Made by a program: the position numbers and the translations under genes
In this document: one piece after another, positions 53,941 to 62,828 of the stretch
Layout: every line of letters starts with the position of its first letter
Position numbering within the stretch: the first letter of the stretch is position 1
The notes under the pieces: model-generated
What the model was told of the DNA's origin: nothing
Databases searched by the model: none
What the model saw: the letters and a program-made list of their open reading frames with translations, nothing else
NCBI GenBank assembly: GCA_003139095.1
Contig: PLHW01000056.1
Coordinates: 1-64,000 of the forward strand
Length of the DNA: 64,000 nucleotides
From: Acidobacteriaceae bacterium
Lineage (GTDB): Bacteria; Acidobacteriota; Terriglobia; Terriglobales; Acidobacteriaceae
Direction: 5' to 3'

Positions 53941-54846
53941 TTGCCGGACAAATTCACTGTCGCGCTGGTGCAGATGTCGTGCGGTCCTGAACCTGCAGAT
54001 AATCTTGCGAAGGCGCTGAACCGTGTTGCCGAGGCGGCGAAGCGTGGCGCGCACGTTGTCTGCCTGCCTGAACTTTTCCAGACGCAGTATTTTTGCCAGC
54101 GCGAAGATGTGGCGCTCTTCGATCTCGCGGAACCGATTCCGGGCGCCGGCACGGAAACGCTGGCCGCGGCTGCAAAGCAGAATAATGTCGTGCTGGTGGC
54201 GTCGCTGTTTGAGAAGCGCGCTCCCGGGCTTTATCACAACACGGCGGCGATCTTCGACGCGGATGGCGCGCTGCGCGGCATTTACCGCAAGATGCACATT
54301 CCCGATGATCCGCTCTATTACGAGAAGTTCTATTTCACTCCGGGCGATCTTGGCTATCGCGCGCTCGACACATCGGCGGGCAAAATTGGCACGCTCGTGT
54401 GCTGGGATCAATGGTATCCCGAAGCTGCGCGACTGACCGCGCTGCAAGGCGCAAGCATTCTGTTCTATCCGACTGCGATCGGATGGCATCCGGACGAGAA
54501 GGCCGAATTTGGAGCCGCGCAACACGATGCGTGGCGCACAATTCAGCGCGCGCACGCGATTGCGAACGGCGTTTATGTTGGCGTCGTCAATCGCGTCGGC
54601 CTTGAAACCGGCAACATTCGCGGCAATTCCGCGCCCGGCAAAGGACTGGAATTCTGGGGCGGTTCATTTCTCGCCGATCCTTTTGGGCGCGTGCTGGCTG
54701 AGGGCTCGCATGACAAGGAAGAAATTCTCGTCGGCGAAGTCGATCTAAAGCTGATCGAAGATACGCGCCGCAACTGGCCTTTTCTGCGTGATCGCCGCAT
54801 TGACAGTTACGCGCCGATCACAAGCCGAATGATTGACGGAAAGTGA
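53941..54846 (+). CDS. aguB: N-carbamoylputrescine amidase
   Basis: A 301-residue nitrilase-superfamily enzyme that hydrolyses N-carbamoylputrescine to putrescine, ammonia and CO2. The Glu-Lys-Cys triad is complete: Glu44 in CLPELFQTQYF, Lys117 in YRKMHIPDDP and Cys154 in TLVCWDQWYPE. The start is TTG 53941 with GGAG 6 nt upstream. Its C-terminus overlaps aguA by 14 nt if that gene starts at 54833. It is divergent from the DHS-family gene across a 231-nt gap and co-directional with aguA. Confidence 0.95.
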   Translation: MPDKFTVALVQMSCGPEPADNLAKALNRVAEAAKRGAHVVCLPELFQTQYFCQREDVALFDLAEPIPGAGTETLAAAAKQNNVVLVASLFEKRAPGLYHNTAAIFDADGALRGIYRKMHIPDDPLYYEKFYFTPGDLGYRALDTSAGKIGTLVCWDQWYPEAARLTALQGASILFYPTAIGWHPDEKAEFGAAQHDAWRTIQRAHAIANGVYVGVVNRVGLETGNIRGNSAPGKGLEFWGGSFLADPFGRVLAEGSHDKEEILVGEVDLKLIEDTRRNWPFLRDRRIDSYAPITSRMIDGK

Positions 54847-56044
54847 TTACAAAATGACACGTGCTGCCCAGCTTCCCGCTGAACTCGGCTACCGTATGCC
54901 CGCGGAATGGGAGCCACACTCCTCGACGTGGCTCGCGTGGCCGCATTTTCGCGGCGACTGGCCTGGAAAATTCGAGCCCATCCCGTGGGTTTATGCCGAG
55001 ATCGTCCGCAACCTTGCCCGGCATGAGCGCGTCGACCTGATCGTCAAGAGCGAGCGCGCCGAGAAAGCTGCGCGCGCAATCCTCGAAAAAGCCGACGCGC
55101 TTTCGGACAACATCGTCTTCCATCGCTGGCGCACGGACCGCGTGTGGACGCGCGATTCGGGCTGCATTTTTCTCACGCCGCCGCGCAGCGCGAGCGACGA
55201 GAACGGCGATACCGGGAGTCCCGCGCACGCCGATGCCGGGAACGATGCCGACAGCGAAAACGGCGCGAATCCCAACGCGAAGCGCGCAGCCAAAACGGGC
55301 TCTCCGCTGCTGGCGCTGCATTTTCAGTTCAACGCCTGGGCGAAGTACAGCAATTACAAGCTCGACGCGAAAATCGGCGCGCGCATGGCGAAGGCGGCTC
55401 ACGCGCAGGTTGTGCGTCCCAGATTCGGCTATTCCAAGGCGACCGAGTATCCCGTCGTGCTCGAAGGCGGCTCCATCGACGTCAACGGCCGCGGCACGCT
55501 GATTACGACCGAGGAGTGCCTGCTCTCGCCGACGCAGCAGCGCAACCCTTCGATGAATCGCGACGCCTACGAGCAGATGTTTGCCGACTACTTCGGCGTG
55601 CAGTCGGTCATCTGGCTCGGCGACGGCATCGACGGAGACGACACGCACGGCCATGTCGACGACCTCACGCGCTTCGTCGCGCCCGACACGGTCGTGACGA
55701 TGGTCGAACCGAACGAGCGCGACGAAAATTGTTCTGCGCTTCACCACAACCTGGGACGCCTGCGCGCCGCGCGCGATCCCGAGGGCCAGCGGCTCAACAT
55801 CGTGGAAATCCCCATGCCGCGCCCGGTCGTTTTTGAAGGCCGCCGCCTGCCCGCCAGTTACGCGAATTTTTATGTCGCGAACGGCGTCGTCCTGGTTCCG
55901 GTCTTCAACGATCCGAACGATCGAGTGGCGCTCAACACTCTCGCTGAGTTGTTCCCCACCCGCGAGATTGTGCCAATTTATTCCGGCGATCTGATCTGGG
56001 GCTTTGGGGCGCTGCACTGCATGACGCAGCAAGAACCGGCGTAG
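54833..56044 (+). CDS. aguA: Agmatine deiminase
   Basis: It converts agmatine to N-carbamoylputrescine and ammonia. The 403-residue protein has the guanidino-modifying fold and key residues: WRTDRVWTRDSGCIFLT (Asp108), LEGGSIDVNG, IDGDDTHGHVDDLTRF (His) and the nucleophile Cys396 in GALHCMTQQ. An insertion of about 40 low-complexity residues (about 116-157) interrupts the first part. The start at 54833 lies inside aguB; ATG 54854 is an alternative. Together with PdaD and AguB it completes arginine to putrescine. Confidence 0.95.
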   Translation: MTESDYKMTRAAQLPAELGYRMPAEWEPHSSTWLAWPHFRGDWPGKFEPIPWVYAEIVRNLARHERVDLIVKSERAEKAARAILEKADALSDNIVFHRWRTDRVWTRDSGCIFLTPPRSASDENGDTGSPAHADAGNDADSENGANPNAKRAAKTGSPLLALHFQFNAWAKYSNYKLDAKIGARMAKAAHAQVVRPRFGYSKATEYPVVLEGGSIDVNGRGTLITTEECLLSPTQQRNPSMNRDAYEQMFADYFGVQSVIWLGDGIDGDDTHGHVDDLTRFVAPDTVVTMVEPNERDENCSALHHNLGRLRAARDPEGQRLNIVEIPMPRPVVFEGRRLPASYANFYVANGVVLVPVFNDPNDRVALNTLAELFPTREIVPIYSGDLIWGFGALHCMTQQEPA

Positions 56045-56310
56045 ATGCTGGCTTTTGCCATGCCCCTACCAGAGAGCGCCGGCAAAACGCGATTACGGAT
56101 TCACCACCTACTTCACCGTTCCAAGTCGGTCTTGCGAAAAGCGTCACCGGCAGTTCCAGTTCGCGAAGAAAATCCTCAACCTCGCGCCCTTCTCACGGTA
56201 AGATCAAGACAATCCCCCGAAAGCCTGAAACCCGTCAATGCGCTTGAAGCAAAAGCTGTTTCCCGAAGTTGACGTTGTGCGTGAAGTGAATATGTGACTG
56301 AGTTGACGTT

Positions 56311-58446
56311 GTGGCTGACCTGAAACCTGTGGCTGACCTGAACGTGGCGCCGGAACTCGAGACCATGGCCGAGAGCGCGCAGAATGCGCTGCCCTGGCCC
56401 GATCCACCGCGCCTGCTGGTGGAGTGGTCTTCGCCGTGGGAGGAGTTCAAGACAGCGCTCCGTCCGGCGCTAGGGCGCGCGCCCAAAGCGTTGGCGGGCG
56501 AAGCGCCCGTCGGCATCTTTCCCTATCGCGGGATGCTGGTCTCATGGGTTCTCGAGTGCATGTTGCTGATTGCGGTCATCGTGCTTCCCGATCGCATTGC
56601 CATCCTCCAGCCGTTTGTTCCGCCGTCGCATCCGACCTGGGATGTCATCTACTATTCGGGCGATGAACTGCCGCAGACAGCCGACCGCGGCGGCGCCGAG
56701 CGCGGCAAGTCGGGGCGGGCGGGCGGCGCTGAGGCGCATCACCGCATGCAGACGATTAAGGTCGCCCGCGGCGCCAAAGCCGCGGAGACCGTTGCCGACG
56801 CGCCCAACGTAAAGTTGCCGCGCAGCGATTCCGCCGTTTCAAATCTGCTGGCGTTTAAGCCAATTCCCGGCCCGCCTCCGGCCGAGGGCATGCAGTCGCG
56901 GCAGGTGGCGGCGGCCGAGCCGAAGATTGTAGTGGTGCCCCCGCCGGCGGAGGTAGCGCGCAGCGCGCGCCGTGCCCAAGCCGCCGACGTAAATGCCGCG
57001 GCGGTTGCGCCCGCTCCCAATGCGGCGCAGGAAAAGATGCGCGCCGCTACGCCGCTGGCTGCGACCGTGGTAGCGCCCGCGCCGCGCGAAACGCCGCGCG
57101 ACCTGGCCAGTTCGCGCACGCCTTTGTCGCAGACCGATGTGGTTGCGCCTCCGGTGTCAGCGCCGCAGCGCGAGACGCTCGCGAATCCGAAGCTGGCGTT
57201 GCCGGCGCAGGCGGTGGTCGCTCCGCCACCGTCGGAGGTGAGCCGCGAGGTCAACAGTTGGGGAAGCGCGCGCAGCGGCGAATTGCGCGCGCAACCGGTA
57301 CCGCCTCCGCCATCGGCGAGCGCGGGCGGCGCGGCGAGATCGGGCGCGGGAGCGCTCGGCTCGCAGGTTGTGCCGCCGCCGGCCAGCATTGAGGGCGGCG
57401 CGCTCTCGGCATCGCCAGGCAGAGGATCGGCGACGGGTGCGGATCGAAACGGCCGCGCAGGCACGCTCGCGGGCTCGAACGCAGTCGTTCCGCCGCCGCC
57501 CGGCATTGGCGGAGGCAAAGCGCTCTCCGGCAGCGGACGCGGCAACCGAGGCAACGGCACGGGAGGGCCGCTCGACGTGGGAACGGCCGTCGCGCCTCCC
57601 AGCAACTCGGGCAACGCGGCGGGCAACGGCGTGGTCGTGTCGAGTCAGCCGGGAACGAAAGTGGGCTTGCCGAATGCAAGCGGCGGCGCGATTGCCATGT
57701 CGCCGACAGGAACCGGCAAGGCGGGCGTGGGGGGAAGCGGTGGCGGAACGGGCATTGGGCGCGGCAATGGGCCGGGCAGCGGACTCGCGGGCGAAGGTTC
57801 GGGCGCGGCCAAAGAAGGCGCGGGGCGCGGATCGGATGCGAGCGCTCGCGGCGGCATCTCCCCGTATCCGGGCACCGGCGGCGCGGGCAGCGGCACCAGC
57901 GGCGCGCCGGCGATGCCGGGAGTTTCCGTGCAGGGCGGGACGACGACGATCACGCTGCCCAGCTTCGGCGCGCCCGGTGGAGATGCGCCGGCGAGCGGGC
58001 CGGCACGCTCGGCGACCAATTCGCACAAGGGATTTGACGCGACGGTGGAGGCGACCTCGCGCTCGGGCGGAGTTTTCGGGACCGGCTACTACGGCACGTT
58101 GAAGGGGCAAAACTACTCGATCTACATCGAGACGTCGATTGGCATGGCGGTGATGCAGTATTCCGATCCGGCTTCGGCGGCGCATCCGGCGAAGGAATCG
58201 TTAACCGCACCCGAGCCCATGCGAAAAGATCTGCCCGCCGATCTGCGTCCGACGCGCGTGATTCTGGCGTGCGTGCTCGACCGCTCGGGCGTGGTGAAGA
58301 ATGTGAAAGTGCTGGAGCCGGGCGCGGCCGAGGCAACCTCGAAAATTCTGGTCGCGCTGCAGAGCTGGAAATTCCGCCCGGCTTTTCGCGGCAATGACCC
58401 GGTGGAAGTGAACGCGATTTTAGGCTTTGGGGTGGACACGCGGTAG
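56311..58446 (+). CDS. Very large TonB-like protein with extended low-complexity linker
   Basis: A 711-residue protein starting at GTG 56311. A short cytoplasmic N-terminus with the direct repeat VADLKP/VADLN precedes one transmembrane helix (GMLVSWVLECMLLIAVIVL, about 72-92). Residues about 120-600 are low-complexity, rich in Ala, Gly, Pro and Ser, with recurring VVPPP or VAPPP motifs and then Gly-rich tracts. The last ~80 residues (LRPTRVILACVLDRSGVVKNVKVLEPGAAEATSKILVALQSWKFRPA) resemble a TonB C-terminal domain. It is probably a TonB-type transducer or a periplasm-spanning protein. No partner genes are adjacent. Confidence 0.78.
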   Translation: MADLKPVADLNVAPELETMAESAQNALPWPDPPRLLVEWSSPWEEFKTALRPALGRAPKALAGEAPVGIFPYRGMLVSWVLECMLLIAVIVLPDRIAILQPFVPPSHPTWDVIYYSGDELPQTADRGGAERGKSGRAGGAEAHHRMQTIKVARGAKAAETVADAPNVKLPRSDSAVSNLLAFKPIPGPPPAEGMQSRQVAAAEPKIVVVPPPAEVARSARRAQAADVNAAAVAPAPNAAQEKMRAATPLAATVVAPAPRETPRDLASSRTPLSQTDVVAPPVSAPQRETLANPKLALPAQAVVAPPPSEVSREVNSWGSARSGELRAQPVPPPPSASAGGAARSGAGALGSQVVPPPASIEGGALSASPGRGSATGADRNGRAGTLAGSNAVVPPPPGIGGGKALSGSGRGNRGNGTGGPLDVGTAVAPPSNSGNAAGNGVVVSSQPGTKVGLPNASGGAIAMSPTGTGKAGVGGSGGGTGIGRGNGPGSGLAGEGSGAAKEGAGRGSDASARGGISPYPGTGGAGSGTSGAPAMPGVSVQGGTTTITLPSFGAPGGDAPASGPARSATNSHKGFDATVEATSRSGGVFGTGYYGTLKGQNYSIYIETSIGMAVMQYSDPASAAHPAKESLTAPEPMRKDLPADLRPTRVILACVLDRSGVVKNVKVLEPGAAEATSKILVALQSWKFRPAFRGNDPVEVNAILGFGVDTR

Positions 58447-58561
58447 CTTTCCTCGGGTGCTCAGTTAATCCGGGAATTCCGTCTCCGCGTCACGCGCCGC
58501 CGGATCGGTGGCCCGCCCACCAACCATTCGTTGCTTGAAGCATTTCGCTACTTCAATCAAA

Positions 58562-58912
58562 CTACTTCTTCATCTCGGAAGGGGCCGCAAAGAGGTCATC
58601 AATCGGCGCCAGTTCGCTTGCGGATGCGCACGATCCGCAGCTTGCTGGACTGCAACTGCAGCCCGTGCATCTGCCGCTCTTTGAACAGACCTGGATGCAT
58701 ATACAAACATCCCCGCTGCCACCCTTGGCCCGTCTGGACACTGTCATCATCAGGGGTTCGTCTTTCAGTTCGGGATTCCTGGCCTCCGCAAATGCGCGAA
58801 CCTGTTCTGCGGCAGCAGAAACCTGATCCTGTTTCTGGTCCTGCTTCTGGCAAGCAGGCACAATCAGAAGAATCGCAATCGCCAGTAAAGCTCCTGCTAG
58901 GGCTGTTCTCAT
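58562..58912 (-). CDS. Cysteine-rich lipoprotein, function unknown
   Basis: A 116-residue protein from ATG 58912, with GGAG 6 nt upstream; the frame extends to TTG 58945. The N-terminus is a lipoprotein signal with the lipobox VPAC (cysteine at about residue 21), a substrate for LspA. After a Gln-rich linker, a 28-residue stretch carries eight cysteines (CICIQVC, then RCTGCSCSPASCGSC). This could bind metal or be cross-linked by disulfides in the periplasm. No homologous family was recognised. Confidence 0.8.
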   Translation of the reverse strand: MRTALAGALLAIAILLIVPACQKQDQKQDQVSAAAEQVRAFAEARNPELKDEPLMMTVSRRAKGGSGDVCICIQVCSKSGRCTGCSCSPASCGSCASASELAPIDDLFAAPSEMKK

Positions 58913-59096
58913 AGTCGTCTCCGTCTTTACGTGGGGCCCGTTCAAGATTCTCCCTCAGCGAATTGAGGTTTCCACCGACAACGCTGGATCTTGCCGCCCC
59001 ACGGTTCCGACATTTCTACGCCGGTTCCGCTTTGGAAGCAAGGAGATTCTCTCCTATCTTTCGCGAAAGAGAGCCTTCGAGACGTTAGGTCCGAGG

Positions 59097-60080
59097 TCAG
59101 TACCCTTTTCGTTTATCCACCACGGCCAGCAGCGGCTGGCCGTCCAAATAACGCCGCAGATTTTCCGAGACCAGCGCGTAATGCCGCCCCCATAACTTGT
59201 CAGTCAGTGCCGCCGTGTGCGGAGTTATAAGCAGATTCGGCAAATCCCACAGCGGAGAATCGGCGGCCAGCGGCTCTTTTGGAAAAACGTCCAGAGCGGC
59301 GCCGCCGATTTTCTTTTTGCGCAGCGCCGCGGCGAGGGCAGCTTCGTCGACGAGCGGGCCACGGCCGACGTTGATGAGACATGCGGTGGGCTTCATCAGC
59401 GCAAGGCGCTCGGCATTGGCAATTGCGCGCGTGCTCTCCGTGACGGCCGCGGCGAGCACAACATAGTCGGATTGGCGGAAGAGTTCGTCGATCTGCGCGG
59501 GGCCGAAGATCGCATCGGCGCCGTCGGTTCCCTTTTCCGGATGCTCGCGCACCGCGATGACGCGCATGCCAAGCGCTTTGGCGGTGCGCACAACGTGGCG
59601 GCCAATCGCGCCGACTCCGACCAGCCCCAACGTTGCGCCCGCCACTTCGCGCACACGCGGAACTTGATCCCACAAAATTTGCTGCCCCCAAATGTGCTTT
59701 TGCTGAAGCTCGACCGAGCCGGGAATCTTCTTCGCCAGCGCAAAGATCAGTGCGATCACATGCTCGGCGACGACCGGGCCATGCACCTCGCGCGCATTGG
59801 TCAGCACAATGTCGCTCGCCACAAGCTCCGGAAACATGAGCTGATGAACCGCCGCGGCGGGCGAGTGAATCCACCGCAAATTCTTTGCCGCCTTGACCTG
59901 CTCGGGCCGGATGGACCACGCGACGAGAATTTCCGCGTCGAGAATTTCCGCGTCGAGCCGCTTGTAGTCGGAAAGCTGGACGACGCTGAGCTGGGGAAAG
60001 TCGGCCCGCAGCCGTTCGGCGAACCACGCCGGCGCATTCCACTGGTCAAAAAAATGATGAACGGCAATAAGGAGCTTCAT
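59097..60080 (-). CDS. D-2-hydroxyacid dehydrogenase, NAD-dependent
   Basis: A 327-residue oxidoreductase. It has the Rossmann motif GVGAIGRHVVRTAKALGMRV and the catalytic set: Arg in INVGRGPLVDE, Glu in DVFPKEPL and His in LLITPHTAAL. This corresponds to the family of glyoxylate/hydroxypyruvate reductases and phosphoglycerate dehydrogenase-like proteins; no ACT domain is present, so serine biosynthesis is less likely. At residues 42-51 the pentapeptide LDAEI is duplicated exactly by a 15-bp tandem repeat (59928-59957). The substrate is not assignable. Confidence 0.92.
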   Translation of the reverse strand: MKLLIAVHHFFDQWNAPAWFAERLRADFPQLSVVQLSDYKRLDAEILDAEILVAWSIRPEQVKAAKNLRWIHSPAAAVHQLMFPELVASDIVLTNAREVHGPVVAEHVIALIFALAKKIPGSVELQQKHIWGQQILWDQVPRVREVAGATLGLVGVGAIGRHVVRTAKALGMRVIAVREHPEKGTDGADAIFGPAQIDELFRQSDYVVLAAAVTESTRAIANAERLALMKPTACLINVGRGPLVDEAALAAALRKKKIGGAALDVFPKEPLAADSPLWDLPNLLITPHTAALTDKLWGRHYALVSENLRRYLDGQPLLAVVDKRKGY

Positions 60081-60161
60081 CGGGTGATCGGATCATTGGG
60101 AGATTTGAATATCGGCGCCCCCGCGGCTCATGAATCTACGGCGTTGCCCTGGAACTGGAGT

Positions 60162-60650
60162 CTACAGATCAAGCGGAAGAATATAGCCGGGCGTCTTCAT
60201 CGCCCCGCCGAAGACGGCGGCGTCAAGCACCCGCATGTCCCACTCGTACCAGTTCGCGGGAGTCAGCCGGAGCGTGACGTCGTCCATCGCCGACATGGTA
60301 CCGCCCGCGCGAGGGTCGGCCAACGCAGCCTCGCTCATGTAGCGACGGTGGATGCGAGCATTGATTTCTCTTGAACTCGCGCCCTCGATCATGTCGGCCG
60401 TACAAATGGCCACCAGGCCCCGCTCGGAAGCGGGTTTCCGGCTGTCCACCATGAGAGACGCTTTCGGCCGGGCCGCTACATTGCGCGCTTTGCGGCTGCG
60501 CGAAGACGTCGCTACATACAAACGGCCGGCCTCGAACAGATACCAGACCGCCGTAAGGTGGATGGAGCCATCTTCATTCTGAGTGCCCAGACTGGCGATG
60601 AAGCGTCCCGCCAGCATTTCTTCGGCCCCGGACGGCATGGTGCTTAACAT
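60162..60650 (-). CDS. PPOX-fold flavin-type protein
   Basis: A 162-residue protein resembling the pyridoxamine 5'-phosphate oxidase-like split-barrel family: RFIASLGTQNEDGSIHLTAVWYLFEAGRLYVATSSRSRKARNVAARPKASLMVDSR, then a C-terminal WYEWDMRVLD. Many such proteins bind FMN, F420 or heme. The cofactor and substrate cannot be inferred. It stands alone on the minus strand, 78 nt from gpmI. Confidence 0.85.
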   Translation of the reverse strand: MLSTMPSGAEEMLAGRFIASLGTQNEDGSIHLTAVWYLFEAGRLYVATSSRSRKARNVAARPKASLMVDSRKPASERGLVAICTADMIEGASSREINARIHRRYMSEAALADPRAGGTMSAMDDVTLRLTPANWYEWDMRVLDAAVFGGAMKTPGYILPLDL

Positions 60651-60696
60651 AGGGAATGGAACCTCCTGACGCGGGAATAATACATTACTGCGGCGC

Positions 60697-60738
60697 CTTC
60701 TCTGTGTGGTTCTCCGCGTCTCCGCCGTTTAAGTTTTT
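60697..60738. repeat. CTCTGCG/CTCCGCGG dispersed repeat, copy 3
   Basis: TTCTCTGTGTGGTTCTCCGCG followed by TCTCCGCCGTTTAAG overlaps the gpmI stop codon region. It matches the copies at 31097 and 33585 in order and orientation. Confidence 0.55.
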
Positions 60739-62345
60739 CGGAGCGCGCGCAAATCCGCGCCAGTCATTTCCTTCGGCTCGGCAACGCCGAGCATCCCAAG
60801 GATGGTTGGCGAAATGTCGCGCAGCGAGCCGTTCGGCTTCAACGTGTATTTCTTTGCATCTTCGGCGACCACGATAAACGGCACGGGATTCGTCGTGTGC
60901 GCGGTGTGCGGGCCACCCGTCACGGGGTCGATCATCATCTCGGCGTTGCCGTGATCGGCGGTGATCAGCATCGCTCCGCCTTTGGCGCGCACAGCTTTTT
61001 CAATCTCGCCCAGGCACGCGTCCACCGTCTCAACCGCTTTGATGGTGGGCTCGATCTTGCCCGAGTGCCCGACCATGTCGGCGTTGGCGAAGTTGACGAT
61101 GATCACGTCAAATGTCCCGTCATTCGTGGCTTTCACCACCGCTTCCGCGACGCCGGCGGCGCTCATCTCCGGTTTGAGATCGTAAGTCGCAACCTTCGGC
61201 GATTGGATCATCACCCGATCTTCGCCGGGAAATGGCTGTTCGACTCCGCCATTGAAAAAATACGTGACGTGCGCGTACTTCTCCGTCTCCGCCACGCGCA
61301 GGTTGCGCATCTTCTGCGCGCCCATCACGTTCGCCAGAATGTTGGCCATCGACTCGGGCGGAATCACAACCGGCAGGCTGAAGTTTTCGTCGTACTGCGT
61401 CATGCAGACATATTTCAGATTCTTCGGCACGCGATCGCGCGGAATCGTCGCATCAAGTTCCGCCGCTCCCGGCAGATCGCTGCCGCCCTTTTCATTGAGC
61501 CCACTGTTGCGGCACAGCGCGCGCGTAATCTCGCGCACGCGGTCGGCGCGAAAGTTAAAGCAAATGCACGTATCGTCGTCGCCAATCTTCGCCAGCGGCT
61601 CGCCGTGCGCATCTTTATTTGTACATACAAAGGGCAGCACAAATTCGTCCGTCACGCCTTTGTTGTATGACTCTTTCATTCCGTGCACCGCATCCGTCTG
61701 CGTGCCGCCTTCGCCCTTGCCATACACCATCGCGTCGTAAGCCTTTGAAACCCGCTCCCAGCGCTTGTCTCGGTCCATGGCGTAGTAGCGGCCATTGACG
61801 GTCGCGATCTTGCCGCAGTTGTATTCGCGCATCTTCTGCTGCAGCTGTTCGAGATATCCCGCGCCGTTGGTGGGCAGCGTGTCGCGCCCATCCATGAAGG
61901 CGTGCACAAACACGCGCTCAAGCCCTTGCTGCTTCGCCATCTTGATCAGGGCGTAGAGATGCTCCTCCCGCGAGTGCACGCCGCCGTCAGACACGAGCCC
62001 GAACAAATGCAGCTTGCGGCCTCCCACGCGCGCGTGCTTCATGGCATCGACCAGCACGGGATGCGAAAAAAACTCGCCGTTCTGAATCATCAGATCGATG
62101 CGCGTGATATCCATGTGCACGATGCGCCCCGCGCCGATGTTGAGGTGCCCAACCTCGCTGTTCCCCATCTGGCCTTCGGGCAGCCCAACAAACGGCCCCG
62201 AAGTGTGAATCAGCGTGTTGGGATAGTCACGCAGCAGCCGGTCGTAAGTCGGCTTGCGCGCAAGTGCAATGGCGTTACCTTTGGTTTCAGCGCGATATCC
62301 CCAGCCGTCGAGGATGATAAGGATGAGAGGTTTAGGGCGGATCAT
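60729..62345 (-). CDS. gpmI: 2,3-bisphosphoglycerate-independent phosphoglycerate mutase
   Basis: It interconverts 3- and 2-phosphoglycerate and needs two manganese ions. The 538-residue protein has the alkaline-phosphatase-like core: [10 protein letters not shown] (Asp13), [16 protein letters not shown] with the phosphorylated Ser63, [35 protein letters not shown] and [11 protein letters not shown]. Length is normal for iPGM. Its ATG overlaps the hicA stop by 4 nt (ATGA at 62342-62345). The sequence in front of the ATG (GGAAAA) is a weak Shine-Dalgarno, consistent with translational coupling. Enolase, the next enzyme in glycolysis, is encoded just beyond hicBA. Confidence 0.96.
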   Translation of the reverse strand: MIRPKPLILIILDGWGYRAETKGNAIALARKPTYDRLLRDYPNTLIHTSGPFVGLPEGQMGNSEVGHLNIGAGRIVHMDITRIDLMIQNGEFFSHPVLVDAMKHARVGGRKLHLFGLVSDGGVHSREEHLYALIKMAKQQGLERVFVHAFMDGRDTLPTNGAGYLEQLQQKMREYNCGKIATVNGRYYAMDRDKRWERVSKAYDAMVYGKGEGGTQTDAVHGMKESYNKGVTDEFVLPFVCTNKDAHGEPLAKIGDDDTCICFNFRADRVREITRALCRNSGLNEKGGSDLPGAAELDATIPRDRVPKNLKYVCMTQYDENFSLPVVIPPESMANILANVMGAQKMRNLRVAETEKYAHVTYFFNGGVEQPFPGEDRVMIQSPKVATYDLKPEMSAAGVAEAVVKATNDGTFDVIIVNFANADMVGHSGKIEPTIKAVETVDACLGEIEKAVRAKGGAMLITADHGNAEMMIDPVTGGPHTAHTTNPVPFIVVAEDAKKYTLKPNGSLRDISPTILGMLGVAEPKEMTGADLRALRKT

Positions 62346-62590
62346 TTTCCGAAGAGTTCCTTTGCCAGGTTCGACCGATCCATCTTCAGGTAATCGGACA
62401 CTTCCGAAAGGATCGCGTTCAATGTCCCCACCCGCAGATTGTCATGATCGGGGATCGTGATGCGATGGGGAGTGCCGAGTAACTTCGTTTCTAATCGGAC
62501 GTGGCTCCCAGCCTGCCGCGTGGTCTGGTAGCCGTACCGTCTTAGCATTCGGATAAGATCGTGACCCGAAAGATCACGTGGCAGTCTCAA
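62342..62590 (-). CDS. hicA: HicA-family mRNA interferase toxin
   Basis: An 82-residue double-stranded-RNA-binding-fold toxin. Features are [27 protein letters not shown] with the catalytic His30 in Gly-Ser-His, followed by [22 protein letters not shown]. HicA cuts mRNA and tmRNA and is held inactive by HicB. It starts within the hicB stop (4-nt overlap) and ends within the gpmI start (4-nt overlap), so all three genes are likely co-translated. Confidence 0.92.
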   Translation of the reverse strand: MRLPRDLSGHDLIRMLRRYGYQTTRQAGSHVRLETKLLGTPHRITIPDHDNLRVGTLNAILSEVSDYLKMDRSNLAKELFGK

Positions 62591-62799
62591 ACTTGGATGA
62601 CCTCGTCCTTTACCAAATGAAGGCGAATCACGCTTGGGGCCTTACCTTCGTCAAAGTGGCACTGGACCGCTTCGCGCACGTTACGCTTCAACTCTTCCAT
62701 ACTGTCAGCCTGAGTGAAAATCGCCTGGCCAAGTGCTTGCGCCTCATAGCCGCCCTCAGGAGATTCCTGCACGGAAAAGATGATCTCGGTGTCGGTCAT
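62587..62799 (-). CDS. hicB: HicB-family antitoxin
   Basis: A 70-residue protein with the HicB partial RNase H-like fold: IIFSVQESPEGGYEAQALGQAIFTQADSMEELKRNVREAVQCHF. There is no C-terminal DNA-binding domain, so this is the short HicB type and its autoregulation mode is unclear. It starts 29 nt after the enolase stop. A TATAAT box lies 8 nt before the ATG, so a near-leaderless transcript from an internal promoter is possible. Confidence 0.9.
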   Translation of the reverse strand: MTDTEIIFSVQESPEGGYEAQALGQAIFTQADSMEELKRNVREAVQCHFDEGKAPSVIRLHLVKDEVIQV

Positions 62800-62807
62800 A
62801 GCCTAAC

Positions 62808-62813
62808 ATTATA
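62808..62813 (-). promoter_or_regulatory. -10 box upstream of hicBA-gpmI
   Basis: A perfect TATAAT on the minus strand sits in the 29-nt gap between eno and hicB, 8 nt before the hicB ATG. No good -35 box is visible. Confidence 0.5.
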
Positions 62814-62828
62814 CCTTTCAGCCTTCGC

